Positions 1-6,355 of a stretch of DNA of 6,355 nucleotides are shown one piece after another. The translations under genes were made by a program, and so were the position numbers. Numbering within the stretch: position 1 is the first letter of the stretch; each line of letters opens with the position of its first letter. The stretch is from Desulfobacula sp. (lineage in GTDB: Bacteria; Desulfobacterota; Desulfobacteria; Desulfobacterales; Desulfobacteraceae). Under the pieces are notes generated by a model, which had not been told where the DNA came from, searched no databases, and was given only the letters and a program-made list of their open reading frames with translations. The DNA lies in assembly GCA_029940245.1 (NCBI GenBank), contig JAOZRF010000168.1, positions 1 to 6,355 of the forward strand, written 5' to 3'.

Positions 1-239
1 AAAAAAGCTGAGTTAGCCATCCCATAAAAAGTGTTCCTATTCTTAAGAAAATTCAATGTAATTATACATAATAAGCTGATCATTCATTTTGTAAAGGTTT
101 AATACTTAAAGTGGATTTTATCAAGTAAAAACAGATCTCCCAAAACAAATTATCCCATCCTGAGATGTTGAGTGAAAAAACTGCGGTATTTATTTACTAT
201 CGTAATTAAAGCACAAAATATTGGATTAGTTTGCTGGTT
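1..239. other. AT-rich stretch without a supported gene
   Basis: No open reading frame of useful length is present on either strand, and no RNA gene, repeat array or strong hairpin is visible. This is the region downstream of the minus-strand kinase-like gene; no GC-rich stem followed by a T run was found after its stop codon. Near the left edge, the minus strand has a TATAAT hexamer (plus positions 61-66), then AGGA-like bases, then ATG codons at plus 23-25 and 18-20. A leftward gene could therefore begin here, but only about 25 bases remain, too few to judge, and no good -35 box accompanies the hexamer. Confidence 0.5.
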
Positions 240-1106
240 TTAAAGAGATTTGTAAAAATATTTTTCAAGTTCTTTTACTTTTATTTTCCTTTCCCGTGAT
301 AAAAAAAACCGGTAAAGCGGGTCATCCATCTGGATATCTTTTTGAAGAAGTTCCCTTTCAAGAATAGACAACACTTCAACGGACACATCACAGGAAGGAT
401 ACCCCTTGTCATCAATGGGAATGGAATCATTAAGTTTAATTTCAACGATATTGTTGATGTCAACCAGTTTTAAATCCCCCCCAGGGGTTAATATCAGATT
501 CCCGAAACCTGCAAGATCAGGAATATACCCGGTATTGCTAATCATTTGCCTGATTCTTTTAACAAATATGGCAATATTTTTCCGGTTTTTTTCCACCATG
601 GCCTTGATTTGGGATTCCGGGCAGATTGGGGTGCTGAACAAATCCGGTAAAAAATTTTTATCACCCAATCCCCATGGATCCAGTATTTCTCCTTCTATGT
701 ATTCCTGAAGGCCGCACAGGACAATCTGGCTTTTTCCAGTTCCAGTATAATCAACAATGAATTCTTCAGATTGTGCAATATATTCAGGCCCTAAAAATTG
801 TAATAATAGACGATATTTTTTAATTTCCTGAAAAACCGCTTCTTTGTTTTTAAACCGGTTTCTCAATATTCTGAGCATTTTTTTGGGCTTTGCCCTGGGA
901 AACAATTGTATTTCTTCTGTGATTTCTCCTTGTGTCTCTTTTAGAACATCCTGGGCTGTGAGGATTTCAAAAATGTGAGACCTTAAGCCTGACCTATAAT
1001 ATTTTCTGAAGATATAGCGGCTTGAATCATTTATGAAATTGAGATTTAATACTTCGTTTTCAGTCAAATAGGCCTGATCTCTTATGTCTTTTATGGTTTC
1101 AGTCAT
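240..1106 (-). CDS. Hypothetical cytoplasmic protein with a predicted protein-kinase-like fold
   Basis: A 288-residue protein of unrecognised family. It has no signal peptide or membrane segment, so it is probably cytoplasmic. Residues 193-219 read like a kinase catalytic loop and metal-binding segment: GYIPDLAGFGNLIL supplies Asp197 and Asn203, and KLVDINN supplies Asp216 where kinases have the DFG Asp. QEYIEGEIL (about 134-142) sits where a hinge strand would be. The N-terminal 70-110 region is basic (KPKK, LRNRFKNK) and helical. There is no clear glycine-rich loop, and no invariant Lys could be assigned with confidence, so the protein could be an atypical kinase, a sugar/lipid kinase-like enzyme or a pseudokinase. 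Codon use looks like that of its neighbours. The start is the first ATG; no convincing Shine-Dalgarno precedes it. It is transcribed divergently from the REC-STAS gene. Certainty is high for a real gene and moderate for the fold. Confidence 0.75.
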   Translation of the reverse strand: MTETIKDIRDQAYLTENEVLNLNFINDSSRYIFRKYYRSGLRSHIFEILTAQDVLKETQGEITEEIQLFPRAKPKKMLRILRNRFKNKEAVFQEIKKYRLLLQFLGPEYIAQSEEFIVDYTGTGKSQIVLCGLQEYIEGEILDPWGLGDKNFLPDLFSTPICPESQIKAMVEKNRKNIAIFVKRIRQMISNTGYIPDLAGFGNLILTPGGDLKLVDINNIVEIKLNDSIPIDDKGYPSCDVSVEVLSILERELLQKDIQMDDPLYRFFLSRERKIKVKELEKYFYKSL

Positions 1107-1295
1107 TACTGGTTTTTATAGACTATTGAATTAATATACAAGCCTTTCTGGAATAATCACCAATACTGTTTTAAAGAAAAATGATCGGAATGAAAATAGC
1201 GATTGAGTGTTTGACATTCAGGAGGCACTATTTTATTGTCGTAGCCATGAATTTTTAATGATTTTACCTGTGTTTATGAATCAAAGGCAAAGAAG
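1107..1295. promoter_or_regulatory. Divergent intergenic regulatory region
   Basis: This 189-bp spacer separates the starts of the minus-strand kinase-like gene and the plus-strand REC-STAS gene, so it must hold promoters for both directions unless one is silent. The rightward promoter is listed separately. For the leftward gene only weak AT-rich candidates are visible (TATAAA or TATATT on the minus strand within about 45 bases of its ATG) with poor -35 partners. No clear long palindromic operator was seen. Confidence 0.5.
1211..1239 (+). promoter_or_regulatory. Candidate sigma70 promoter for the REC-STAS / BTAD operon
   Basis: A perfect -35 hexamer TTGACA (1211-1216) is followed by a 17-base spacer and TATTGT (1234-1239), which matches TATAAT at four of six positions. 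Transcription would start near 1246, giving a leader of about 50 bases before the ATG at 1296. The position and spacing fit a housekeeping promoter driving the receiver gene and, with no terminator between them, the large regulator gene downstream. Confidence 0.6.
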
Positions 1296-1994
1296 ATGAA
1301 AATTTTAGTGATAGACGATGAAAAACCGACACTTTTCATGTTCAGGCTTTTTCTGACAGCCTATGGATATGAGGTGTATGTTGCAGAAGACGGGGAAAAA
1401 GGATTGGCCCTGTTTGATGAGATTTCCCCTGAAATCGTATTTACGGATATAAAGATGCCGGGAATAGACGGGATTGAGGTGCTGCGCCGGATCAGGAAGA
1501 CGGGGAAGCCAGCGCAAGTTATTATTATCACCGGCCATGGGGACATGGAAAAGGTAGTGGAGGCCCTTGATCTGGATGCGTCTGATTTTATCAACAAACC
1601 CGTTGAAAGGCAGGCTCTGAATTCTGCCCTTGCCCGGGCGGAAAAAAGAAAACTAATGCCCCGGAACCAGCCCTTTGAATTTTCAGAAAAAAAAGGAGAA
1701 AACAGGTTGAGTATTTCAGTCAAAGGAAAACTCAGCTCATCGGCAAAAAAAGAATTTTTACATCTGTTTAAGGCTGAATCAGTTTGCGATGTCAAAGAAG
1801 TCAGTCTGATATTGGATAATAGTTTTTCCATTGATCGTTCAGGCATCTCTCTTTTGATGGACTTCATAAAGGATTTAAAACAAAAGGATATCTTAGTTAT
1901 TATAGAAAATTTGTCCTACAATTATGTACGTGTGTTCCAGATGGCCGGGATTGACAAAATGGCAAGGCTTCAAGAGGCATTGCCGGACGAATAG
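1296..1994 (+). CDS. Response regulator: receiver (REC) domain fused to a STAS domain
   Basis: A 232-residue cytoplasmic signalling protein. Residues 1-118 form a complete CheY-like receiver: acidic pair Asp7/Asp8 in ILVIDDE, phosphoacceptor Asp51 in VFTDIKMPG, switch Thr79 in IIITGHG, and Lys101 followed by Pro102 in FINKPV. All key residues are present, so it should accept phosphate from a histidine kinase. After a charged linker (about 119-136), residues 137-230 look like a STAS domain of the anti-sigma-factor-antagonist type: a beta-rich start (LSISVKGKL), then SIDRSGISLL with Ser182 before Gly, the position phosphorylated in SpoIIAA-like proteins, and a typical ending (VFQMAGIDKMARL). 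There is no DNA-binding domain, so output is probably through protein contact. AAAGG at 1283-1287 lies 8 bases before the ATG. Its stop is 16 bases before the next gene, which indicates an operon with the BTAD regulator. The receiver is certain; the STAS call is likely. Confidence 0.93.
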   Translation: MKILVIDDEKPTLFMFRLFLTAYGYEVYVAEDGEKGLALFDEISPEIVFTDIKMPGIDGIEVLRRIRKTGKPAQVIIITGHGDMEKVVEALDLDASDFINKPVERQALNSALARAEKRKLMPRNQPFEFSEKKGENRLSISVKGKLSSSAKKEFLHLFKAESVCDVKEVSLILDNSFSIDRSGISLLMDFIKDLKQKDILVIIENLSYNYVRVFQMAGIDKMARLQEALPDE

Positions 1995-1998
1995 GCGA

Positions 1999-2004
1999 AT
2001 AAGG
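1999..2004 (+). promoter_or_regulatory. Ribosome binding site that sets the start of the large regulator
   Basis: ATAAGG ends 6 bases before the ATG at 2011. The same frame is open further upstream to an ATG at 1924, but that start would lie inside the REC-STAS gene, would add 29 residues unlike the family's N-terminus, and has no comparable purine-rich site. The 2011 start is therefore preferred. Confidence 0.6.
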
Positions 2005-2010
2005 TTTATC

Positions 2011-5000
2011 ATGCTCACCCAATACATGCTTCCCTATATATCGGATGCTGTCAAACGACAACACCTGTTTGATCTTCTGGATGAAAATATCCAAAAGCAG
2101 AACTTTCTGATTACAGGACAGGCTGCCCAGGGAAAAACAACCCTTGTTGCCTCTTATCTTCAGCGATTACATGATCCTGTTTTGTGGTTTAATCTTTCAG
2201 AGGATGACAGTGATCATACCAAATTGTTTGACAGGCTTGTCAGAGGTATCCAAACGCTTTTTGGAAAAAATAAAGGGAAAATTGATGTTTCCATCCCTAA
2301 CAGCATCCTTGGAACTGAGAAAGGGGTATTGAGACATATTGAAGGCGTGTCTATTATTCTTCAAGCGCTGTTGTCTCCTATAACAATTGTGCTGGATGAT
2401 TTAGAAGCCATAAATGAGACGTCATTCGGGTTCCAGTTGATCAAAGGAATATTTAATATCAAAATTAAAAATTTAAAAATCTTTTTTTTATCCAGGAGTA
2501 TGCCGTCTTTCAATATCCTCCAGCAAAAAATGGCGCACACGATTTTTATAGTCAATAACGATGATCTGGCATTTACCCTTGATGAAACCAGATTGTTTTT
2601 TAAAGGGTATGCACAGGTCAGCCCGATTGATATTGAAAGAATTCACAGGATTACGGATGGATGGGCAGGCGGACTTACCCTGGTATCAGAATCCTTAAGA
2701 CAGTTCAAGAGATTGCAACCCCTTCCGGACAGATTGTCATCGGAAGTTTTCAGTTTTTTTTCCCAGGAGATTTACAAAAGCCTTCCAGATTCAATTCGCG
2801 AATTTTTGATAACTACCTCTGTTCTGGATACCATTGATGTTGAGATCGTGAATCATATTTTTGAGCCCGCTGATGCCCTGGAGATTTTAACCGAACTTGA
2901 AAAAAGAAATTTGTTCATCCAGAGAATTGATTCAGACAGCCAGTGGCCTAAATTCAAATACCATAACCTGTTCAGGGATTTTTTGCTGCAGGATTTTTTA
3001 AAGACAAAGGGCGGGTACGCTTATAAAATCCTTAACAGGGAAGTCGGGCAGCTCTTCTGGGAACGAAAAGATCATGAGCAGGCAATGAATTATTTTGTTA
3101 AAGCAGATGCAGTTTCAGACATTGTCCGTATTATCAAAATTAAAGGCACAGATTATATCATTAACGGAAAGATAACAGGACTTGAAAAATGGATCAGTTG
3201 TCTTCCCGATGAAATGATCCGAAATGATCCCTGGCTCATATTTTTTGGGACAATGACACGGCGTATTAAAGGAGGGAAAAAAAATATCCGGGATTTTCAA
3301 GAAGCGTTTTCTCTTTTTGAACAGGTTACCGATATTCGCGGTATGCTGCTTTCTGCGGGTTATCTCATTGAGGCCGCGGTCTTCATCCGGCAACCCTCTG
3401 AAATGATTCTCAAATGGATTAAAAATGGAGAAAGACAACTTCAACGTATTTATCAAAAGAACCGATATTCCTGGGCGAGAGCCCTGTTATGGCAGCAAAT
3501 AGGTCTGGGCTACATTGCAGGTGACGGGAATATTCCAAAAGGTGTTTCTGCCTGCAGGAATGCCATCCTTTTGGGCAGGCACATAAACAATTCGGACCTG
3601 GTGCTCAATGCATCCATTACCATGACCTTTGGATACGTCCAGGCCGGGGATTTTGTAAACGCAAGACGGATGCTGTCAAAGATAAAAGAGATGACCACTG
3701 AAGGCCAGAATCCTGAGTATAGAGCCCTTAAAAGCATTATTGATATTGATTTTGCCTTGAAAAACGGCAGATTTGATGATGTCAGACAGTTTTTAGCCCG
3801 ATCAGAAGAAGATATAGAGAAATTCGGGTTGATTTTTCTTTATCCCGGATTTGTTGAAGCTAAAGCCCTTTACCAGGTTTATACAAAACAATTTGATGAA
3901 GCGCGACAGACGGCAGAGCATTTGAATGATTTTTCAATTCTGGAAGGAAATGATTTTTATAAAGGAATTTCTCATCGGATAAAGGCATTGAGTTTTTTGC
4001 AGGAAGAAAAATTCAAATCAGCGGATATCGAGATCCAAAAGGCATTGAAAGAACTGGATCAGGCTAAAAAAGGGAATATCCATCATTCCCTGGCACAACA
4101 GCTGGAAGGTATGATTCTTTTTTGTAATAAGGATTTTTCTAAAGCCAAAAATGCTTTGATTAAGGTCCTTGAATATTTTGAACAAATTTTATCTGATCTG
4201 AGTTGTTCTGAAACCTGTTTTGCTTTGGGATTGATATTCTGGGAAATGAATGAACCTGAGGCAGCTTTAAATTATTTAACCCGGGGAATTGAAAAAGCAT
4301 TTTCAGAAAAATACATATTTTTCCCGTTAATCAGTGAAAAGGTATTGATCAAGTCGCTCCTTTTATTGGCAGCACATAATAAAATCAGGCCTTATGAGTT
4401 TTATGTATTGTCCCTTATTGATCGTTGTGGTTCACGTCACGTGTATGCCCAGATGGATTGGATATTAGCTTCGGTCAAAGAAAGTGAAAAAAATAAATTT
4501 ATCGAAAATTTAAAGCCGGTATATAAACAACTTTTGCCAAAGATCAGGATTACAACTCTGGGTCAATTTAATATCCTTTGCAACAATAAAATTTTGGATA
4601 GTAAGGTAATTGGCGGTTCAAGACCCATCCTGTTACTCAAATCAATTGTGCTCCACGGTTCAACAGATATTCCCAAGGAAGTCCTGATTGATGAGCTATG
4701 GCCGAAAGCCACGCCAAAAGCCGGGGACAAGAATTTTAAAATTAACCTTCATCGTCTGCGCAAAGCAATAGAACCCAATCCTAAAAAAGAATTCGGATAT
4801 TCGTATATTATTCAAAAAGCCGGATTAATATCCCTTGATTCTGAGCTGGTGACACTTGATGTGGATGAGTTTATTGCCTTTGGTGCCATGGCTGTGGAAA
4901 ATGAGATAAATTTAAGATTTGAAACAGCCCTTGAATTTTATGATAAAGCCGCGCAAATATATAAGGGTGATTATTTTTCAGAAGAACCGTATATTGAATG

Positions 5001-5301
5001 GATGTCCAGGAAAAGGGAACTTTTTAAAGTGCGATTTATTGAGCTTTTACAAAAAAAAGCAATGCTTCATGAAGAATTGGACCAGATTGACGAGGCCATT
5101 AAAACCTGGACCCTTATCCTTAGTTTAGATCCCTGGTTAGAAGCAGCATATCAGAACCTGATGATTCTTTATGCGGATTCCGGGCAGAAAAAAAAGGCCA
5201 TGGATGTCTTTGACCAGTGCCGGTTAATATTTGGGGAAGATCTGGGAACTAAACCGGATGAGCAGACTTTAAATATTTATAATAGGATTATGTCCAGGTA
5301 A
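2011..5301 (+). CDS. MalT-like STAND ATPase with C-terminal winged helix and BTAD; transcriptional activator
   Basis: A 1096-residue predicted ATP-dependent activator. The N-terminus is a MalT-type NTPase: Walker A GQAAQGKTT (36-44, Lys42), WFNLSEDD (59-66) matching the MalT WYSLDEGD region, Walker B ITIVLDD (124-130), FFLSRS (158-163) as sensor-1, TDGWAGGL (215-222) like the family's EGWAAGL, and KYHNLFRDFL (316-325) like its YHHLF segment. Residues about 340-835 are helical and TPR-like, a probable ligand- or partner-binding solenoid. The C-terminus is SARP-like: a winged helix from IRITTLGQFNI (845-855) through VLIDELWP (891-898) and NLHRLRKAIEP (912-922), then a BTAD from about 949 to 1091 (LDVDEF, AAQIYKGDYF, LGTKPDEQTL). 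There is no LuxR helix-turn-helix, so this winged helix should be the DNA-binding part. It is co-oriented with and just downstream of the REC-STAS gene, its likely partner. The gene is intact; its targets are unknown. Confidence 0.92.
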   Translation: MLTQYMLPYISDAVKRQHLFDLLDENIQKQNFLITGQAAQGKTTLVASYLQRLHDPVLWFNLSEDDSDHTKLFDRLVRGIQTLFGKNKGKIDVSIPNSILGTEKGVLRHIEGVSIILQALLSPITIVLDDLEAINETSFGFQLIKGIFNIKIKNLKIFFLSRSMPSFNILQQKMAHTIFIVNNDDLAFTLDETRLFFKGYAQVSPIDIERIHRITDGWAGGLTLVSESLRQFKRLQPLPDRLSSEVFSFFSQEIYKSLPDSIREFLITTSVLDTIDVEIVNHIFEPADALEILTELEKRNLFIQRIDSDSQWPKFKYHNLFRDFLLQDFLKTKGGYAYKILNREVGQLFWERKDHEQAMNYFVKADAVSDIVRIIKIKGTDYIINGKITGLEKWISCLPDEMIRNDPWLIFFGTMTRRIKGGKKNIRDFQEAFSLFEQVTDIRGMLLSAGYLIEAAVFIRQPSEMILKWIKNGERQLQRIYQKNRYSWARALLWQQIGLGYIAGDGNIPKGVSACRNAILLGRHINNSDLVLNASITMTFGYVQAGDFVNARRMLSKIKEMTTEGQNPEYRALKSIIDIDFALKNGRFDDVRQFLARSEEDIEKFGLIFLYPGFVEAKALYQVYTKQFDEARQTAEHLNDFSILEGNDFYKGISHRIKALSFLQEEKFKSADIEIQKALKELDQAKKGNIHHSLAQQLEGMILFCNKDFSKAKNALIKVLEYFEQILSDLSCSETCFALGLIFWEMNEPEAALNYLTRGIEKAFSEKYIFFPLISEKVLIKSLLLLAAHNKIRPYEFYVLSLIDRCGSRHVYAQMDWILASVKESEKNKFIENLKPVYKQLLPKIRITTLGQFNILCNNKILDSKVIGGSRPILLLKSIVLHGSTDIPKEVLIDELWPKATPKAGDKNFKINLHRLRKAIEPNPKKEFGYSYIIQKAGLISLDSELVTLDVDEFIAFGAMAVENEINLRFETALEFYDKAAQIYKGDYFSEEPYIEWMSRKRELFKVRFIELLQKKAMLHEELDQIDEAIKTWTLILSLDPWLEAAYQNLMILYADSGQKKKAMDVFDQCRLIFGEDLGTKPDEQTLNIYNRIMSR

Positions 5302-5311
5302 AAAACCTTTA

Positions 5312-5341
5312 CTGATGGCATCCTATTCGTTAGAATATAAT
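5312..5341 (+). promoter_or_regulatory. Candidate promoter for the binding-lipoprotein gene
   Basis: A perfect -10 hexamer TATAAT (5336-5341) stands 18 bases after CTGATG (5312-5317), which matches TTGACA at only three positions. Transcription would start near 5348, leaving a leader of about 22 bases before the ATG at 5371. The weak -35 suggests either an activator-dependent promoter, possibly the upstream BTAD protein, or simply read-through from the upstream operon, since no strong terminator lies between the genes. The surrounding sequence is very AT-rich, so a chance match is possible. Confidence 0.4.
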
Positions 5342-5370
5342 AATATATGCAACAATATAAGTGTTTAAAT

Positions 5371-6355
5371 ATGAAAAATCAGATTATTAAAAATATTGGA
5401 TTCATTTTTATCCTGTTCATTTTTTTCTATTCCTGTAAAGGCACTGGCGATAAGGGCATCGTAACTTCCCGAACCTTGGGGATAACCAGCGATCAGATAC
5501 TCATCGGATCATCCCTGGCTCTTGGCGGGCATGCCGGATACCTCGGCACACAGACTCTCCACGGTGCCCTTGCTTATTTAAATCATGTGAATGACAATGG
5601 GGGGATTCACGAACGTAAGATCAAGGTCATTGCTTATGACGATGGGTATGATCCTCCCCTGTGCGTTGCCAATACACAGAAACTCATTGTTCAAGACAAG
5701 GTTTTTTGTTTGTTCGGTTATGTTGGTACCCCCACTACAGTTAAGATTGTGCCCCTGGTAGAAGATGCGAAGATTCCTGTTGTGGGTATGTTTACCGGTG
5801 CCAATGCGCTTAGGGAACCACTCAACCATTATCTGATCAATGTCCGTGCATCCTATTATCAGGAGATCGGAGCTGCGGTGAAGCATTTGATAAAAGAGAG
5901 AAAATTTTTGAAAATAGCAGTATTCTACCAGTATGATGCATATGGATTTGATGGTTTAAAGGGAACTGAAATTGCTTTGAAATCATACGGTCTGATACCA
6001 GTGGCAACGAGTTCGTATATTCGAGGTACCCTGGATGTAGAAGAAGGCCTGGAGAGAATCATGACCAGGGGAGCCCAGGCCGTGGTGATGATCGGCACCT
6101 ATGAACCCTGTGCCAAATTTATAAAACTGGCCAGATCAAAGGGTTTTGCATCCGTGTTTTATAATGTCTCCTTTGTGGGGGCGGATGAGCTGGCAAGAAT
6201 ATTGGGGCACACGGATGAACAGATTATCGTTACACAGGTGGTGCCTCCGCCTGAAGCCTCTAAAACTGATAAAGATCTGTGGGGTGCCAGGGAATATATT
6301 GATTTGCTGAAGAAATACTATCCTATGGATCGTCCTAATTTTGTCAGTCTGGAAG
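5371..6355 (+). CDS. Branched-chain-amino-acid-type periplasmic binding lipoprotein (partial, runs off right edge)
   Basis: The first 328 residues of a Peripla_BP_6 / LivJ-like solute-binding protein; the frame is open to the window edge. Residues 1-22 look like a lipoprotein signal: Lys2 and Lys7, a hydrophobic stretch from Ile9 to Tyr20, and FYSC with Cys22 as the lipid site; Phe at -3 is less usual than Leu. The binding fold starts near residue 42 (QILIGSSLALGGHAGYLG), continues with HGALAYLNHVNDNGGIHERK, the FGYVGTPTT loop (115-123), KIPVVGMFTGA (134-144) and the second lobe KIAVFYQYDAYGFDG (181-195). Family members are usually about 370-420 residues, so roughly the last 50-90 are missing. 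The ligand cannot be told from sequence; amino acids, amides or aromatic acids are all known in the family. The ATG at 5371 is chosen because it gives a normal signal peptide; an in-frame ATG at 5347 would add eight residues and coincides with the predicted transcription start. The Shine-Dalgarno is weak. No transporter genes are in view, so a sensory role is possible. Confidence 0.9.
   Translation, partial: MKNQIIKNIGFIFILFIFFYSCKGTGDKGIVTSRTLGITSDQILIGSSLALGGHAGYLGTQTLHGALAYLNHVNDNGGIHERKIKVIAYDDGYDPPLCVANTQKLIVQDKVFCLFGYVGTPTTVKIVPLVEDAKIPVVGMFTGANALREPLNHYLINVRASYYQEIGAAVKHLIKERKFLKIAVFYQYDAYGFDGLKGTEIALKSYGLIPVATSSYIRGTLDVEEGLERIMTRGAQAVVMIGTYEPCAKFIKLARSKGFASVFYNVSFVGADELARILGHTDEQIIVTQVVPPPEASKTDKDLWGAREYIDLLKKYYPMDRPNFVSLE

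Noticed and set aside
406..708. 100-codon plus-strand open frame inside the kinase-like gene
   Set aside because: It is antisense to a longer open frame with conserved-looking motifs, and its translation is low-complexity.
729..752. P-loop-like TGTGKS (residues 121-126) in the minus-strand kinase-like protein
   Set aside because: The first glycine of the GxxxxGKS pattern is absent, and the local context (strand followed by strand) does not fit a P-loop NTPase.
1361..1867. 168-codon minus-strand open frame opposite the REC-STAS gene
   Set aside because: It lies entirely within a strongly supported gene, and its translation is Ser/Arg-rich with no domain pattern; it is an antisense shadow.
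1924..2010. Upstream ATG at 1924 as the start of the large regulator
   Set aside because: It would overlap the REC-STAS coding sequence by 71 bases and add residues unlike the MalT-type N-terminus; the ATG at 2011 has a better ribosome binding site.
5294..5318. Imperfect inverted repeat at the end of the large regulator gene (GTAAA / TTTAC arms with outer CCA / TGG) as a terminator
   Set aside because: The stem is short, AT-rich and interrupted, overlaps the stop codon and is not followed by a T run; read-through is more likely.
5324..5335. Small inverted repeat ATTC-GTTA-GAAT before the lipoprotein gene
   Set aside because: A four- to five-base AT-rich stem is expected by chance in this region.
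5578..5886. 102-codon minus-strand open frame opposite the binding-protein gene
   Set aside because: It overlaps a clear solute-binding protein on the plus strand and has no recognisable motif.

Overview
The window is about 40% GC by eye. It reads as the chromosome of a Gram-negative environmental bacterium, probably a sulfate-reducing deltaproteobacterium of the Desulfobacterales type (Desulfobacter/Desulfobacula-like). This is an inference from gene content: a MalT-like ATPase joined to a SARP/BTAD activator, an orphan receiver-STAS protein, and a branched-chain-amino-acid-type binding lipoprotein. No rRNA, tRNA, CRISPR array, transposase or phage gene was seen.

Layout from left to right. 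Positions 1-239 are AT-rich and hold no convincing gene. Positions 240-1106 (minus strand) encode a 288-residue cytoplasmic protein whose C-terminal half resembles the catalytic loop and DFG region of protein-kinase-like folds. A 189-bp divergent intergenic region follows; it holds a good sigma70-type promoter (TTGACA-N17-TATTGT) facing right. Positions 1296-1994 encode a response regulator receiver joined to a STAS domain. Sixteen bases later, at 2011-5301, lies a 1096-residue regulator with a MalT-type P-loop NTPase, a long helical-repeat middle, and a C-terminal winged helix plus BTAD. After a 69-bp gap carrying a perfect TATAAT box, a periplasmic binding lipoprotein starts at 5371 and runs off the right edge.

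Working model (inference). The window looks like a signalling locus, not a metabolic one. The lipoprotein could capture a small ligand outside the cytoplasmic membrane. A histidine kinase not present in the window could phosphorylate the REC-STAS protein. The REC-STAS protein is co-transcribed with the large STAND/BTAD activator and could control it by protein-protein contact. The divergent kinase-like protein may be a further component or merely a neighbour. No target genes, no sensor kinase and no transporter permease or ATPase are visible.
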